NCBI RefSeq assembly: GCF_000024105.1
Contig: NC_013164.1
Coordinates: forward strand, 51,567-115,566
DNA length: 64,000 bases
Reading direction: 5' to 3'
Source: Anaerococcus prevotii DSM 20548
GTDB lineage: Bacteria > Bacillota > Clostridia > Tissierellales > Peptoniphilaceae
In this document: positions 45,487 to 55,158 of the stretch, one piece after another
Layout: each line of letters starts with the position of its first letter
Numbering within the stretch: position 1 is the stretch's first letter
The notes under the pieces: generated by a model
Told to the model about the DNA's origin: nothing
The model's database searches: none
Seen by the model: only the letters and a program-made list of their open reading frames with translations
Translations under genes and position numbers: made by a program

Positions 45487-46525
45487 AGATAAATACTTTG
45501 AAAGTATTCTGAAAAAGCTGATAAAAGAAATTGCTATATTTTTACTTATAGTTTTAAGTTGTATGCTTGCAATAGATAGCAATATTTTTAGATTTAATAA
45601 TGAAATACATGAATTTTTTGTTAATAGATTGGATCTGATTTTTTTTGTTATTTTATTATTGGGGATATTAATTATTATAATAAAAGAATTTTCAAAATTA
45701 GAGAAAGATTATATTGACTTATGCAAAAAAATAGACGATTTGGATGAGAATATTGTTAGTTTCCCGACTCATTATAAAACTTTAGAAGATTCCATAAATA
45801 GATTAAAATTTAAACAAAAAGAGATAGAATATAAGCTTAAAAAAAGAGAAAATGAAGATAATGATTTAATCACCTACTTAGCACATGACTTAAGAACTCC
45901 TTTGACATCTATCATTGGATATTTATCAATGCTCGATGAAATGAAAGACTTGCCTAATAAGCAAAGAGAGAAATATATTAGACAATTATTAGAAACAGCA
46001 TTAGGATTAGAAGATCTTATAAACCAATTTTTTGAAATTGCTAGATTAAATAATGGTGAATTTAGTATTCATAAAGAAAAAATTGATTTAGAATATTTTT
46101 TAATACAATTAAAAGATGAGCTTTATCCTATGATGGAAGAGAATAATCATAAGATAAATATCTCAAGTGAAGGCTCAATAGTTGTAAATGTCGATCCAAA
46201 TAAAATGAAAAGAGCCTTAGAGAATATTTTAAAAAATGCAATCTTATATTCTTATGCAAATACAGAGATAAAAGTTAAAATATATCAAACGTATAAGTGT
46301 GTAATATTAAAAATTATTAACAAGGCCGATACACTAGAAGAAGCGCAGATAAGAAATATGTTTAACAAATTTACTAGATTAAATCTAGCAAGAAATTCAA
46401 AAAAAGTGGGATCTGGCTTAGGTTTACCTATAGCAAAAGAAATTATTGAATTACATGAGGGTAAGATAGAGGTAGAAAGTTCTAATAATGAAGTTATTGT
46501 CATTGTAAGATTAAAAAATAAATGA
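45479..46525 (+). CDS. Membrane histidine kinase of the first two-component system
   Basis: 348 residues from TTG 45479 (GGGGGGTAGG 8 nt upstream), 8 nt overlap with the regulator gene. Two N-terminal membrane helices (about 18-35 and 52-68), linker coiled coil, HisKA domain with H-box AHDLRTPLTSIIGYLSML (about 138-155), N-box ENILKNAILYS and G-box GSGLGLPIAKEI. The short extracytoplasmic loop suggests sensing within the membrane, as in bacitracin-type sensors. Confidence 0.88.
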   Translation: MDKDKYFESILKKLIKEIAIFLLIVLSCMLAIDSNIFRFNNEIHEFFVNRLDLIFFVILLLGILIIIIKEFSKLEKDYIDLCKKIDDLDENIVSFPTHYKTLEDSINRLKFKQKEIEYKLKKRENEDNDLITYLAHDLRTPLTSIIGYLSMLDEMKDLPNKQREKYIRQLLETALGLEDLINQFFEIARLNNGEFSIHKEKIDLEYFLIQLKDELYPMMEENNHKINISSEGSIVVNVDPNKMKRALENILKNAILYSYANTEIKVKIYQTYKCVILKIINKADTLEEAQIRNMFNKFTRLNLARNSKKVGSGLGLPIAKEIIELHEGKIEVESSNNEVIVIVRLKNK

Positions 46526-46530
46526 GGATT

Positions 46531-46573
46531 ACACCTTAATTATGTATAAAACTACATAATTAAGGTGTTTTTT
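46531..46573 (+). terminator. Terminator of the first two-component operon
   Basis: ACACCTTAATTATGTA/TACATAATTAAGGTGT, a 16-bp perfect stem, followed by seven T. Confidence 0.92.
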
Positions 46574-46744
46574 TATTTTTTAAAAATTAATGAAATCTTA
46601 AGAATTAATCAATAGAATATTAAAACACTTTTTTATTGTATCAATTAAAATAAAATCATAGAGGAGTAAAATTTTTATCACTAACATGAAGATGTATTTT
46701 TTACTTTTTAATAAGGAAGCATAAAAGATAAGGGAGGTAGTTTA

Positions 46745-47632
46745 GTGGAATTAGAGATTAAAAACGTAAGTAAGAAATTTAAAGATAAATTAGCGGTTGA
46801 TAATGCATCAGCTACGTTATGTCCAGGTGTTTGGGGACTCTTAGGTGCAAATGGTGCTGGGAAAACAACTTTAATAAAAATGATCACTGGAATTAGTACA
46901 CCGAGTCAAGGCGAAATTTTATATAATGGGGAAAGAATCAACAAATTAGGAGAAGAATATAGGAATTTGTTAGGGTTTTTACCTCAAGAATTTATTTGTG
47001 CTCCAGAGTTTACTGTAAATTCATTTTTACAATATGTAGCTGCTTTAAAAGGTATAGACAAGAGCAAAACAGAAGAAATGATTGATAAACTCCTAGAAGT
47101 ATTAAACTTATCTGATGTCAAGTACAAAAAAGTAGTAAAGCTTTCAGGAGGAATGAGAAGGAGAGTAGGAATATGTCAAGCTATTTTAAATGATCCTAAA
47201 ATATTAATTTTAGATGAACCAACAGCAGGACTTGATCCTGGTGAGAGAATAAAATTAAGAAATTTTATCACGGAAATATCAAAAAATAAAATAGTTTTGC
47301 TTTCGACTCATATAGTCTCTGATATTGAATATATATCAACATCAAATTTAATTATGAAAGATGGTAAATTTGTATATTCTGGAACAACTGATGAACTGAT
47401 ATCTAAAATTAAGAATAAGGTATACGAAGCATCTATATCAAATAGAGAATATGCAGAAAAAGAAACACAATTGAATGTTGTTAATGTAAAACAACAAGAT
47501 GATGGAAACGTACTCATTAGATACATATCAGATAAAGATGATGTTTTAAATAATTCTAAATTAACAAAAGCTCATCTAGAAGACTTCTATTTATGGGTCT
47601 TTCCAGAAGATAGAAGTTTTAAGGTGAATTAA
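46745..47632 (+). CDS. ABC transporter ATP-binding protein (cluster A)
   Basis: 295 residues from GTG 46745 (GGGAGG upstream). Walker A GANGAGKTTL (about 34-42), signature LSGGMRRRVG (about 137), Walker B ILDEPTAGLDP. The C-terminal extension is typical of drug and lantibiotic-immunity transporters. It is followed 1 nt later by its permease gene. It would export or expel a peptide together with the permease. Confidence 0.9.
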   Translation: MELEIKNVSKKFKDKLAVDNASATLCPGVWGLLGANGAGKTTLIKMITGISTPSQGEILYNGERINKLGEEYRNLLGFLPQEFICAPEFTVNSFLQYVAALKGIDKSKTEEMIDKLLEVLNLSDVKYKKVVKLSGGMRRRVGICQAILNDPKILILDEPTAGLDPGERIKLRNFITEISKNKIVLLSTHIVSDIEYISTSNLIMKDGKFVYSGTTDELISKIKNKVYEASISNREYAEKETQLNVVNVKQQDDGNVLIRYISDKDDVLNNSKLTKAHLEDFYLWVFPEDRSFKVN

Positions 47633-47633
47633 A

Positions 47634-48914
47634 ATGAAAATTTACTTAAATGAGATAAAGAGGATTTTATCAATAAGATCAAATCAAATTATAATATTGT
47701 TATCGCTATTTTTAGCTATATTATTTTCTATAGTTCCTATTAATTTTACTAGAATTTCCTATAAGGAAGGAGATGAAGTGAAAAATCTAAAAGGAAAACA
47801 GGCAATAGAATATATTAAAAAAGCTAAAGAGCCATATTCAGGTAATATGACAGAAGATTTAATATATAATAGCACAAAAAAATATAGAGAAGTATTAAAA
47901 CAAAACAATGTTACTGATAGGTCAGAATTAAAACCTGAAATTAATACAAAAGAACTTATGCCTATGGAACATATAAGCAAGAAAGTAAATGAAGTATTTA
48001 CAGATATTCAAAGTAATAACCTTTCTCCAGTTTTAAGCATGGATATCAATGATAATAAAAACTTTTATAACAAAGTATTTGATTATCTAAATATGGTAAT
48101 TAAAAGTGAATATCCTAATAAAGCTCAGAATCAAATTATGAAAAAATCTGAAAAAGCATTGGACAAAATAAAAACTCCTTATGAATATTATGGATATTAT
48201 AATACAAACGCAAATGATTATAGGGGATTCTACAATACGATAATAATAATTTTAATGGTTGTAGTAGCAGCTCCAATATTCTCGTCAGATAGTGAGAATG
48301 ATTTAGATTATATATTTAAAACAACTAAATATGGCAGAAGAAAGTTTGCCATCTATAAAATCCTAGCAATACTTACGATTTCGGTATTAACTTTGCTCTT
48401 AGGAAACTTCATACAAGGCTCTATATTAGACTATGCTTTTGGAACAGAGTATAAAAAGACTTCTGTTCAGATGATGTTTAGTGCTTTAAGTTTGCATAAT
48501 TGGAACTTTGGACAGTTTAATAAATATATGCTTATTTGTAATAGTATCATATTGATTTCAACCATTCTTGCTACACTAATTATTTCTGTACTAAGTAAAA
48601 GGAAAGCAGAGTCAATAACGAAGTCAATAATATTATCAATGTTTCCAACGATTATTTCTCCTATAGCTATGATTAGTGCTATAAACTATGTTTTCCCATC
48701 TTCAGGAATAGGACTACTCAATTCATTACAAAACCAAATAGCTGATTTTAATTTTGTAAATGTTTTTGGAAATTGGATGAGTTCATCAAGTCTTATAATG
48801 ATATCAGCTGTAATATATATTATTATTTTACCAAGTTTAGTAGTAATGATGTATTCAAAAATTGGAGGTAATTATGGACTTAATAACCCTAGAAAAAGAA
48901 AAGTTAGAAAATAA
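47634..48914 (+). CDS. ABC-2-type permease (cluster A)
   Basis: 426 residues. One N-terminal membrane helix, a large extracytoplasmic domain of about 150 residues, then five helices (about 180-200, 230-255, 290-315, 330-350, 375-400). It is related in sequence start and plan to the permease at 50817 (MKIYLNEIKRILS versus MNIYLQELKRFLS). It overlaps the radical-SAM gene by 41 nt. Probable self-immunity or export. Confidence 0.82.
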   Translation: MKIYLNEIKRILSIRSNQIIILLSLFLAILFSIVPINFTRISYKEGDEVKNLKGKQAIEYIKKAKEPYSGNMTEDLIYNSTKKYREVLKQNNVTDRSELKPEINTKELMPMEHISKKVNEVFTDIQSNNLSPVLSMDINDNKNFYNKVFDYLNMVIKSEYPNKAQNQIMKKSEKALDKIKTPYEYYGYYNTNANDYRGFYNTIIIILMVVVAAPIFSSDSENDLDYIFKTTKYGRRKFAIYKILAILTISVLTLLLGNFIQGSILDYAFGTEYKKTSVQMMFSALSLHNWNFGQFNKYMLICNSIILISTILATLIISVLSKRKAESITKSIILSMFPTIISPIAMISAINYVFPSSGIGLLNSLQNQIADFNFVNVFGNWMSSSSLIMISAVIYIIILPSLVVMMYSKIGGNYGLNNPRKRKVRK

Positions 48915-50430
48915 GTACAAAGAGTTATGTAAGGAAGAATATCCAGGGAGATTAGGCAAAACATTTAAAACAAAATATAATTTTTACTATTATGATAGTG
49001 GTACTGGTAAAGTAGCACAAATAAATAAAAATGTGTATAAAGTCTTAACTAAATTTTTAGAGAGCGAAAATTTCTTGGATTTTATAAAACTTGATATGTC
49101 TGAACAAGAATTTTGTGAGGCTATAAGTGAAATAAAAGATGCGATTAATAAAGAAAGTATACTCTCAGCAACTAAATTTAATTGTTTGACTGGAAAAACT
49201 TATGAACAAATTGATGAGATAATAGATAATAAGATACAAAATGTTACCTTAGAGGTTACAGAGAAATGTAATTTAAGATGTAAATATTGCATCTATAATG
49301 AATCTCATCCTGAATACAGAGCTTTTGGTCATAAGAATATGGACTGGGAAGTAGCAAAAAAAGCTGTTGATTTTTTAAAAGCTCATTCACAAAATTCTGA
49401 TGAACGTCATATTGGATTTTATGGTGGAGAACCATTAATAAACTATGATCTTATAAAGAAAACAACAGATTATGCGAATAAGTTATTTGATAAAATGACT
49501 TATTCTATGACAACAAATGCTACTTTAATGAATGAAGAAATTGCTGATTATATTATGAAGAATAAATTCAATATTATAGTAAGTTTAGATGGATATAAAG
49601 AGCTTCATAACAAAAATAGATTGTTTGTTTCTGGGGAAGGAAGCTTTGAAAATACTATTAGGGGATTAAAAATTCTATTAAAATCAGCGGAAAAATATAA
49701 TAATAAAGAAAGTATTATCTTAAATATGGTAATCGAAGGACCTGATTATGAAGATCAGTATGATAAAATACAATTTTATTTAAATGAATGCGATTGGTTG
49801 CCTAAAAATATAAATATATTAACATCTTCTATAGATTATGGACCACATGAAAGTATATATACAAGACCACAATCTTATGAAGAAAGAATGGTTCTAAAAG
49901 ATTATTACGATCCAATCTTATCGTGGGATAAAAAAAATAAAATAAGGAACAAGGATAATACAAATGTCCTATTTACAGATGCTGATGTAGACAAAGCTAT
50001 GATGATTATACACAAAAGATTATTATCTGAAAAACCTGTTAAAAAATATGGGATGAATGGTTGTTGTGTCCCTGGAGAAAGACGAATATATGTAACAGTT
50101 GACGGAAACTTCAAAATTTGTGAAAAGGTAGGGGATATTCCAGAGATAGGAAATGTAGACAAAGGATTTGATAAAAAAAGAATTAAAGAATTATATTTTG
50201 ATGATTTTATTAAAGAAGCTAACAAATATTGCAAAGACTGCTGGGCAATTAATTTATGCACTCTATGCTATGTAAATTGTTATGATAAAAATGGGATGCA
50301 CTTTGATTATAGACACAATTCTTGTAGAAGTGAAAGAAATTATTTGTTAGGTAGCTTGATAAAATATCATGAGATATTGGAAGAAAATCCAGATGTACTT
50401 GAGGAATTTAACGAAATTGAGTTTCAATAA
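48874..50430 (+). CDS. Radical-SAM/SPASM peptide maturase (cluster A)
   Basis: 518 residues from ATG 48874 (GGAGG 5 nt upstream). N-terminal 110-residue region likely includes a precursor-recognition (RRE-like) fold. Radical-SAM cluster in CNLRCKYC (Cys132, 136, 139), GGEPL motif follows. The C-terminus has SPASM cysteines (GCCVPGERRIYV...CEKV...CKDCW..NLCTLCYVNC..) for auxiliary clusters. Such enzymes install thioether crosslinks between Cys and backbone or side-chain carbons of sactipeptides or ranthipeptides. The six-cysteine precursor follows within 68 nt. Confidence 0.88.
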   Translation: MDLITLEKEKLENKYKELCKEEYPGRLGKTFKTKYNFYYYDSGTGKVAQINKNVYKVLTKFLESENFLDFIKLDMSEQEFCEAISEIKDAINKESILSATKFNCLTGKTYEQIDEIIDNKIQNVTLEVTEKCNLRCKYCIYNESHPEYRAFGHKNMDWEVAKKAVDFLKAHSQNSDERHIGFYGGEPLINYDLIKKTTDYANKLFDKMTYSMTTNATLMNEEIADYIMKNKFNIIVSLDGYKELHNKNRLFVSGEGSFENTIRGLKILLKSAEKYNNKESIILNMVIEGPDYEDQYDKIQFYLNECDWLPKNINILTSSIDYGPHESIYTRPQSYEERMVLKDYYDPILSWDKKNKIRNKDNTNVLFTDADVDKAMMIIHKRLLSEKPVKKYGMNGCCVPGERRIYVTVDGNFKICEKVGDIPEIGNVDKGFDKKRIKELYFDDFIKEANKYCKDCWAINLCTLCYVNCYDKNGMHFDYRHNSCRSERNYLLGSLIKYHEILEENPDVLEEFNEIEFQ

Positions 50431-50451
50431 AAATGATATGAATTAGATAAG

Positions 50452-50469
50452 TATATATGTACATATATA
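50452..50469 (+). promoter_or_regulatory. 18-bp perfect palindrome before the precursor gene
   Basis: TATATATGT-ACATATATA between the maturase and precursor genes. It could form a transcript hairpin or bind a dimeric regulator. No clear promoter elements are placed around it. Confidence 0.5.
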
Positions 50470-50497
50470 TTTAAATAAGTGAGAAGGAGGTGAGATT

Positions 50498-50695
50498 ATG
50501 AAATTTATAAATCCTTTAGGAAGACATCCAGGTAGTGGAGCTCAACCACAAGCATGCATGTGTTCAACAGGCTTTGCTGGTTATCGCGGAAACAATGATA
50601 GTTGTATTCATTGTGGCTGCGGTTGTGATAGTAAAGGACAATATAGGACTGGTAACAGATTTCGTTCTGTGACAACTCCTAGAGCATCATATTAA
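50498..50695 (+). CDS. Six-cysteine RiPP precursor peptide (cluster A)
   Basis: 65 residues with the strong ribosome-binding site AGAAGGAGGTGAG. Leader of about 19 residues (MKFINPLGRHPGSGAQPQA) followed by a core with Cys20, 22, 36, 39, 41 and 43: CMC, a 13-residue loop, then CIHCGCGC, and a Thr/Ser/Arg-rich tail. The split of CxC and CxxC/CxC groups resembles the double-hairpin plan of ruminococcin C sactipeptides, but no name can be given on sequence alone. Maturase, two permeases and an exporter flank it. Likely a secreted bacteriocin. Confidence 0.8.
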   Translation: MKFINPLGRHPGSGAQPQACMCSTGFAGYRGNNDSCIHCGCGCDSKGQYRTGNRFRSVTTPRASY

Positions 50696-50705
50696 ATTAT
50701 GAATC

Positions 50706-50757
50706 ATAGAGGCTCACACTATATAGAAATTTTAGTCTATATTTTGTGGGCTTCTAT
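50706..50757 (+). terminator. Long hairpin after the precursor gene
   Basis: ATAGAGGCTCACACTATATAG pairs with CTATATTTTGTGGGCTTCTAT with a few mismatches. No T run, so it may partly stop transcription or protect the precursor mRNA, keeping precursor levels above those of the transporter genes. Confidence 0.65.
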
Positions 50758-50816
50758 ATTAATTATAAATAATAAGACTAGTTTGCTTTGTCATAGCTGT
50801 AGGGGAGGTATAGATT

Positions 50817-52046
50817 ATGAACATATATTTACAGGAACTAAAAAGATTTTTATCTAAAAAATCAGTAAGAGTTTTTTTGGTCGTGGGTTTATTTTTTACT
50901 TTTTTGATATCATTTATTACTTATAGAAGTGTACAATATGATGATATAAGTTCTGGTGATACAATTACCTATTTTGGAAAAGAGGCTATAGATCATTTTA
51001 ATGAGGATGATAAAGCCTCTGAAGGTTATTTGACAGAAGAAAAAATGACAAAAATAGTAAAATTTTATAATAAAACATTAGATAATGAAAATGTAGACAG
51101 TAGAGAAAACTTATCAGAGGATGCTAAAAAAAATATATCGAAATTTGATCCTATATTAAGAGTAATAACATACCCATATACAATTACAACATCTGGAAGT
51201 TTACTTGATGTAAACGAACTTGATACAGAAAAAGATTTAAATTTTTATCAAAGTTGTTATGATGCATTGGAAAGGGACATAAAACAGAAATATGACAATG
51301 ACAAGATAACAGAATTTGCTCTAGAAAAATATAAAGAGGTAAATAAACCATTTTATTATGGAGGATATTTTAGTGAAGATATACTATTTTTCGTAAATAT
51401 TTTTATAACGGTATTATCACTAATTTGTATATTGATTTCATCACAATGCATTGTTGAAGATAAAGAAAATTACCTAGATTCAATTTTTAGAACAACTAGA
51501 AATGGAAGAAATAAATATATTTGCAGCAAGATACTTGCCTTAGCAAGTATTATATCGTTATATTTGATTATAAATATATCAATTTATTATGGAACTATTA
51601 AATATCTTTATACTAATGGTTTAGATTCATCTTTTCAAATGTTACTATTTAATCAACTGTCAATATCTAATTTAACTATAGGTAAAGTTATATTAAGTGT
51701 ATTTTTGTTAAGTATATTATTTACTATTGCAAGTTCAATGATGTCAATATTTGTCGCTATAAATTCAAAAGTTTCTATGATTTCATCAGCCATATCGAGT
51801 GCTTTATTTTTTATTCCATCATTATTGTATGGAAAAACTTTGTTTAAATCAATATTTTATTTTTTGCCGTCTATGGGATTAGGTACTGCAGAAAATAGCT
51901 TAATTGAACAGTATCAAAAATTTGAATTTGTTAAGTTGCCAGGTAAAATTTTATGGATTCCAAAGTTTCTAGTAATAATGGCTTTAATTAATATTGCTCT
52001 GTATTTATTGCTAAGTATAAAATCATATAACAAAATAGAGCAATAA
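50817..52046 (+). CDS. ABC-2-type permease, second copy (cluster A)
   Basis: 409 residues, same plan as 47634: N-terminal helix, large extracytoplasmic domain (about 35-180), five to six C-terminal helices. No ATPase of its own in the gene pair; it could share the ATPase at 46745. GGGGAGG upstream. Having two such proteins around one precursor suggests separate immunity and export roles. Confidence 0.8.
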   Translation: MNIYLQELKRFLSKKSVRVFLVVGLFFTFLISFITYRSVQYDDISSGDTITYFGKEAIDHFNEDDKASEGYLTEEKMTKIVKFYNKTLDNENVDSRENLSEDAKKNISKFDPILRVITYPYTITTSGSLLDVNELDTEKDLNFYQSCYDALERDIKQKYDNDKITEFALEKYKEVNKPFYYGGYFSEDILFFVNIFITVLSLICILISSQCIVEDKENYLDSIFRTTRNGRNKYICSKILALASIISLYLIINISIYYGTIKYLYTNGLDSSFQMLLFNQLSISNLTIGKVILSVFLLSILFTIASSMMSIFVAINSKVSMISSAISSALFFIPSLLYGKTLFKSIFYFLPSMGLGTAENSLIEQYQKFEFVKLPGKILWIPKFLVIMALINIALYLLLSIKSYNKIEQ

Positions 52047-52076
52047 ATATTTTAATGGGAAGTAGAGGATAAATAT

Positions 52077-53852
52077 ATGGGTAAGGATAAAATAAATCAT
52101 CTTGAATGTATAAAAATAGCATTCAAGATGATTTATGAAACAGATAAAAAGTCTTTTGCGATCATTATTATATTGTCAATTGCAAGTGGTATTTTTCCTT
52201 TTTTAGTACTTAGATTAGGACAGACAATAGTTAATATAATTCAAGTTCATTCTATTAAATTTGATATCATTATAAGGCTTATATATATATATTTATCTTT
52301 ACAATTTATATCTATAATAGTAGATAATATTAAAAATTACTATTTACAAAGATTGAGTAATGAAGTTATTTATTCTTCCATGAGCAAAGTAATGGGAAAA
52401 TGTGCTGATTTACCTTTAAAAAAGCTTGAAGATAATAAAACTTATGATATTTTGAATAGAATAGAGCAGGATGCTACATTAAAGCCATATGAAATATTAA
52501 TGGCGGTTATAGGTTTATTTTCTAGTTTGACACAGACTATTATAGCCATATATGTATTAATTAAATGGAATTATTATCTGGTTCTTCTTTTGTTTGTAGT
52601 TACCATTGTATCAGTATTTGGAGAAATAAGAATAGGTAAATTAGAGTTTAATATTAGAAATAGAAGGAGTAATTTAGAGAGGAAAAGTTGGTATTATTCT
52701 TTTTTATTAACCCATGATATTGCTTTTAAGGAGATCAAAACTTTTAGGTTGAAAAATTATTTTCTTAATAAGTATACAGAAATAACAGATACTATTATTA
52801 ATCAAAATAATAGCATTGAAAAATTGAAAGCTATATTAATAATTGTTATAAATTTTATTCAAATTCTTATTAATATATATATATTTAAAGAACTTGCATT
52901 TAAAACGTATAATGGAGACTTTTTAATTGGAACAGCTATGATGTATATAAACACAATTGCTATATTTCAAGGTTCTCTTAATGAAACAGGAACTAGTGTA
53001 TACAATATTATTAATTCAAATTTATATATAAATTTACTTAAAGAGTTTCTTGAATTTAAAACTGACGATTTAAAAGAAGAGACAAAAACTATACTAAGAT
53101 CAATAAAAGACATTAATGTAATATCGTTATCTAATATAAACTTTTCTTATGATGATAATAGTTTAGCTCTGCAAGACATTTCTTTAAAGATAAAAAAAGG
53201 AGAATCCATTGCAATAATTGGGGAAAATGGTTCAGGAAAAAGTACACTTCTAAAAATTTTAGCTGGATTGTATAGTCCAGATTCAGGTGTGTTTTTAATT
53301 AATGGGATGAAATTTGATGATATTGAAATAGAATCTTATAGAACACAGATTAGTTCATTATTTCAAGATTATTTGAAATATGAGGGGACAATAAAAGAGA
53401 ATATTATATTAGGGCAAATTGATAGAAATGAAGACGACTTTTCGATTCTAACAGCATTAAATAGTGCTGATGCAAAATTTTTAAAAAATGATGGTAAATA
53501 TAATATTAATAAAGTAGTAGGTAATTGGTTTGAAAATGGGCAGGAACTTTCAGGCGGACAATGGCAAAAAATTGCAATAGCACGAACTATGTATAGAAAA
53601 TCAAGTCTATTGTTATTTGATGAGCCAAGCTCGTCATTAGACATAATTTCTGAAAAAATCATATTTGATAATATTTTAAATAATTTGAATGATAAGATTA
53701 TTATATATATCACCCATAGGATAAGATGTGCGATGAATTCTGATAGAATTATTGTGATGGATAATGGAAAAATAGTAGGTGATGGGAGTCACGATGATTT
53801 AATTGAAAACTGTAATAGATATAAGTTAATGTATAATAAGGAATTTAAGTGA
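52077..53852 (+). CDS. ABC exporter (fused membrane and ATPase domains)
   Basis: 591 residues. Six membrane helices in the first 320 residues, then an ATPase with Walker A GENGSGKST (about 378), signature LSGGQWQKIAIA (about 480) and DEPSSSLD Walker B. There is no N-terminal C39 peptidase, so leader removal needs another protease. Export of the cluster A peptide is the likely role. Confidence 0.88.
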   Translation: MGKDKINHLECIKIAFKMIYETDKKSFAIIIILSIASGIFPFLVLRLGQTIVNIIQVHSIKFDIIIRLIYIYLSLQFISIIVDNIKNYYLQRLSNEVIYSSMSKVMGKCADLPLKKLEDNKTYDILNRIEQDATLKPYEILMAVIGLFSSLTQTIIAIYVLIKWNYYLVLLLFVVTIVSVFGEIRIGKLEFNIRNRRSNLERKSWYYSFLLTHDIAFKEIKTFRLKNYFLNKYTEITDTIINQNNSIEKLKAILIIVINFIQILINIYIFKELAFKTYNGDFLIGTAMMYINTIAIFQGSLNETGTSVYNIINSNLYINLLKEFLEFKTDDLKEETKTILRSIKDINVISLSNINFSYDDNSLALQDISLKIKKGESIAIIGENGSGKSTLLKILAGLYSPDSGVFLINGMKFDDIEIESYRTQISSLFQDYLKYEGTIKENIILGQIDRNEDDFSILTALNSADAKFLKNDGKYNINKVVGNWFENGQELSGGQWQKIAIARTMYRKSSLLLFDEPSSSLDIISEKIIFDNILNNLNDKIIIYITHRIRCAMNSDRIIVMDNGKIVGDGSHDDLIENCNRYKLMYNKEFK

Positions 53853-53879
53853 CTTTAATAGATTGAAGGGGAATTAATT

Positions 53880-54401
53880 ATGAAATTGAAAAATCAATAT
53901 ATTTCAGTTGGGATGAAAGTGCTAACTGTATACTATATAATTTGGTTAATCTTTATTGTAGTATTTAAAATGACATTTTCAATCAATAATTTATTGATTG
54001 AGCGACAAATAAATTTACTACCATTTTATTATGACAATACAGTTAATATTAAAGTTATTTTTGATGAGATGGTATCAAATATACTCATTTTTTTACCTTT
54101 GGGAATTATGATTAGATCAATTTTATTTCGTAAAAACAATTTAAAAAGTATTCTTTTTGTATTTTTCTTTAGTTTAGCTATAGAGTTTTTACAGTACGCA
54201 TTGTCAATTGGAATATTTGATATAACTGATATAATTAATAATACATTAGGCGGTGTATTGGGCGTGGGAATATATAATTTAGCTTTAAAAAAATTTAAAT
54301 CTAAGTTTAAAGTAGATAAATTTATTTTTTGGATAGCTTTTATTAGTGCTATTTTTATAAGTTTAGTATTAATTGTTTTTTTAAAATATAATGGTATTTA
54401 A
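53880..54401 (+). CDS. VanZ-family membrane protein
   Basis: 173 residues. Four to five helices, with the VanZ signatures NILIFLPLGIMI and EFLQYALSIGIFDITDIINNTLGGVLGVGI. VanZ-like proteins give low-level resistance to lipoglycopeptides and appear in bacteriocin loci as immunity candidates. AAGGGGAATT precedes the ATG. Confidence 0.83.
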   Translation: MKLKNQYISVGMKVLTVYYIIWLIFIVVFKMTFSINNLLIERQINLLPFYYDNTVNIKVIFDEMVSNILIFLPLGIMIRSILFRKNNLKSILFVFFFSLAIEFLQYALSIGIFDITDIINNTLGGVLGVGIYNLALKKFKSKFKVDKFIFWIAFISAIFISLVLIVFLKYNGI

Positions 54402-54408
54402 AAAATTT

Positions 54409-54463
54409 AGTCAAGTCCATAATATTGTACTAGTTTAATTTACATAATATTATGGACTTGACT
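54409..54463 (+). repeat. 20-bp inverted repeat at end of cluster A
   Basis: AGTCAAGTCCATAATATTGT and ACATAATATTATGGACTTGACT flank a 13-nt loop. Without a T run it could be a bidirectional terminator or the end of an inserted element. Confidence 0.6.
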
Positions 54464-54547
54464 CTTAAATTCTTATACTTAACAATAAATATTATAATAC
54501 CCTTTAATGCAATTACACAGAGTTATCGTTTACTCTTTTATAGCTTT

Positions 54548-55006
54548 TTATCTCTCCACTTCCTTCCCATAATAATTTTCATAGTTTTTCCTATACTGAA
54601 CAAGGTCATAAAATTGTTCTTTATTCAAAGAATACTCTTGCATAAGGGTGTTCTTTTTTTCTTGCAATTTATCGAGCTTTGATAGTATTTCTTTTGTATT
54701 TGGTAGTTTTTTATAGCTTTCTAAGATTTCTTTAGCGGCTATTTTATAGACGGAAAGTTCACTATAATATTCTTCTGCAAATTGCTTATCCTCAGGATTT
54801 TTCTTGTGGTATTTGTAGATTTCACGATACTTATTTATAGTATTTATATTTTCCATATCTTGAGATAAACTCTTCATCTCAGTTTCAAATTTCTTTATTT
54901 TATCTAACAAGTCTTGTCTATCATCAGCAGATTTTTTGATTAGATCATCTAGTTGAGTGATTGAATTAATTCCTTGTTCTCTAAGTTTAATTATTGAATC
55001 AGCCAT
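54548..55006 (-). pseudogene. Relaxase C-terminal relic on the minus strand
   Basis: 152 codons on the opposite strand: INSITQLDDLIKK...EYYSELSVYKIAAKEILESYKKLPNTKEILSKLDKLQEKKNTLMQEY...YGKEVER. This matches the C-terminal coiled coil of MobA/MobL- or Rlx-type relaxases (compare KIKTISDLQGHISALRSK in the gene at 3). The catalytic part is missing. It is the only minus-strand coding relic and separates clusters A and B, so cluster B may have arrived with another element. Confidence 0.65.
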
Positions 55007-55158
55007 TTGTTTTTATACTGTATATTTTTATAAGTTTACTAACCTTTGATGCTTTAGCTGTAATACTAATAATAAAAAATAATAAGCTAAGAAAGATACT
55101 AGCAAATAAGTAGAGAGATAAATATTTATAGTCTTTGCAATGTCAATATTTTTGTATA
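55007..55158 (+). other. Non-coding stretch
   Basis: No gene. A 36-codon hydrophobic frame (FISLLTFDALAVILIIKNNK...) overlaps the relaxase relic and ends at 55113; it has no ribosome-binding site and is probably the end of a lost membrane protein. Confidence 0.35.

Noticed and set aside
54452..54682. Plus-strand hydrophobic ORF of 76 codons
   Set aside because: It lies opposite the minus-strand relaxase relic, has no ribosome-binding site and its composition is the complement of a Lys/Glu-rich frame.
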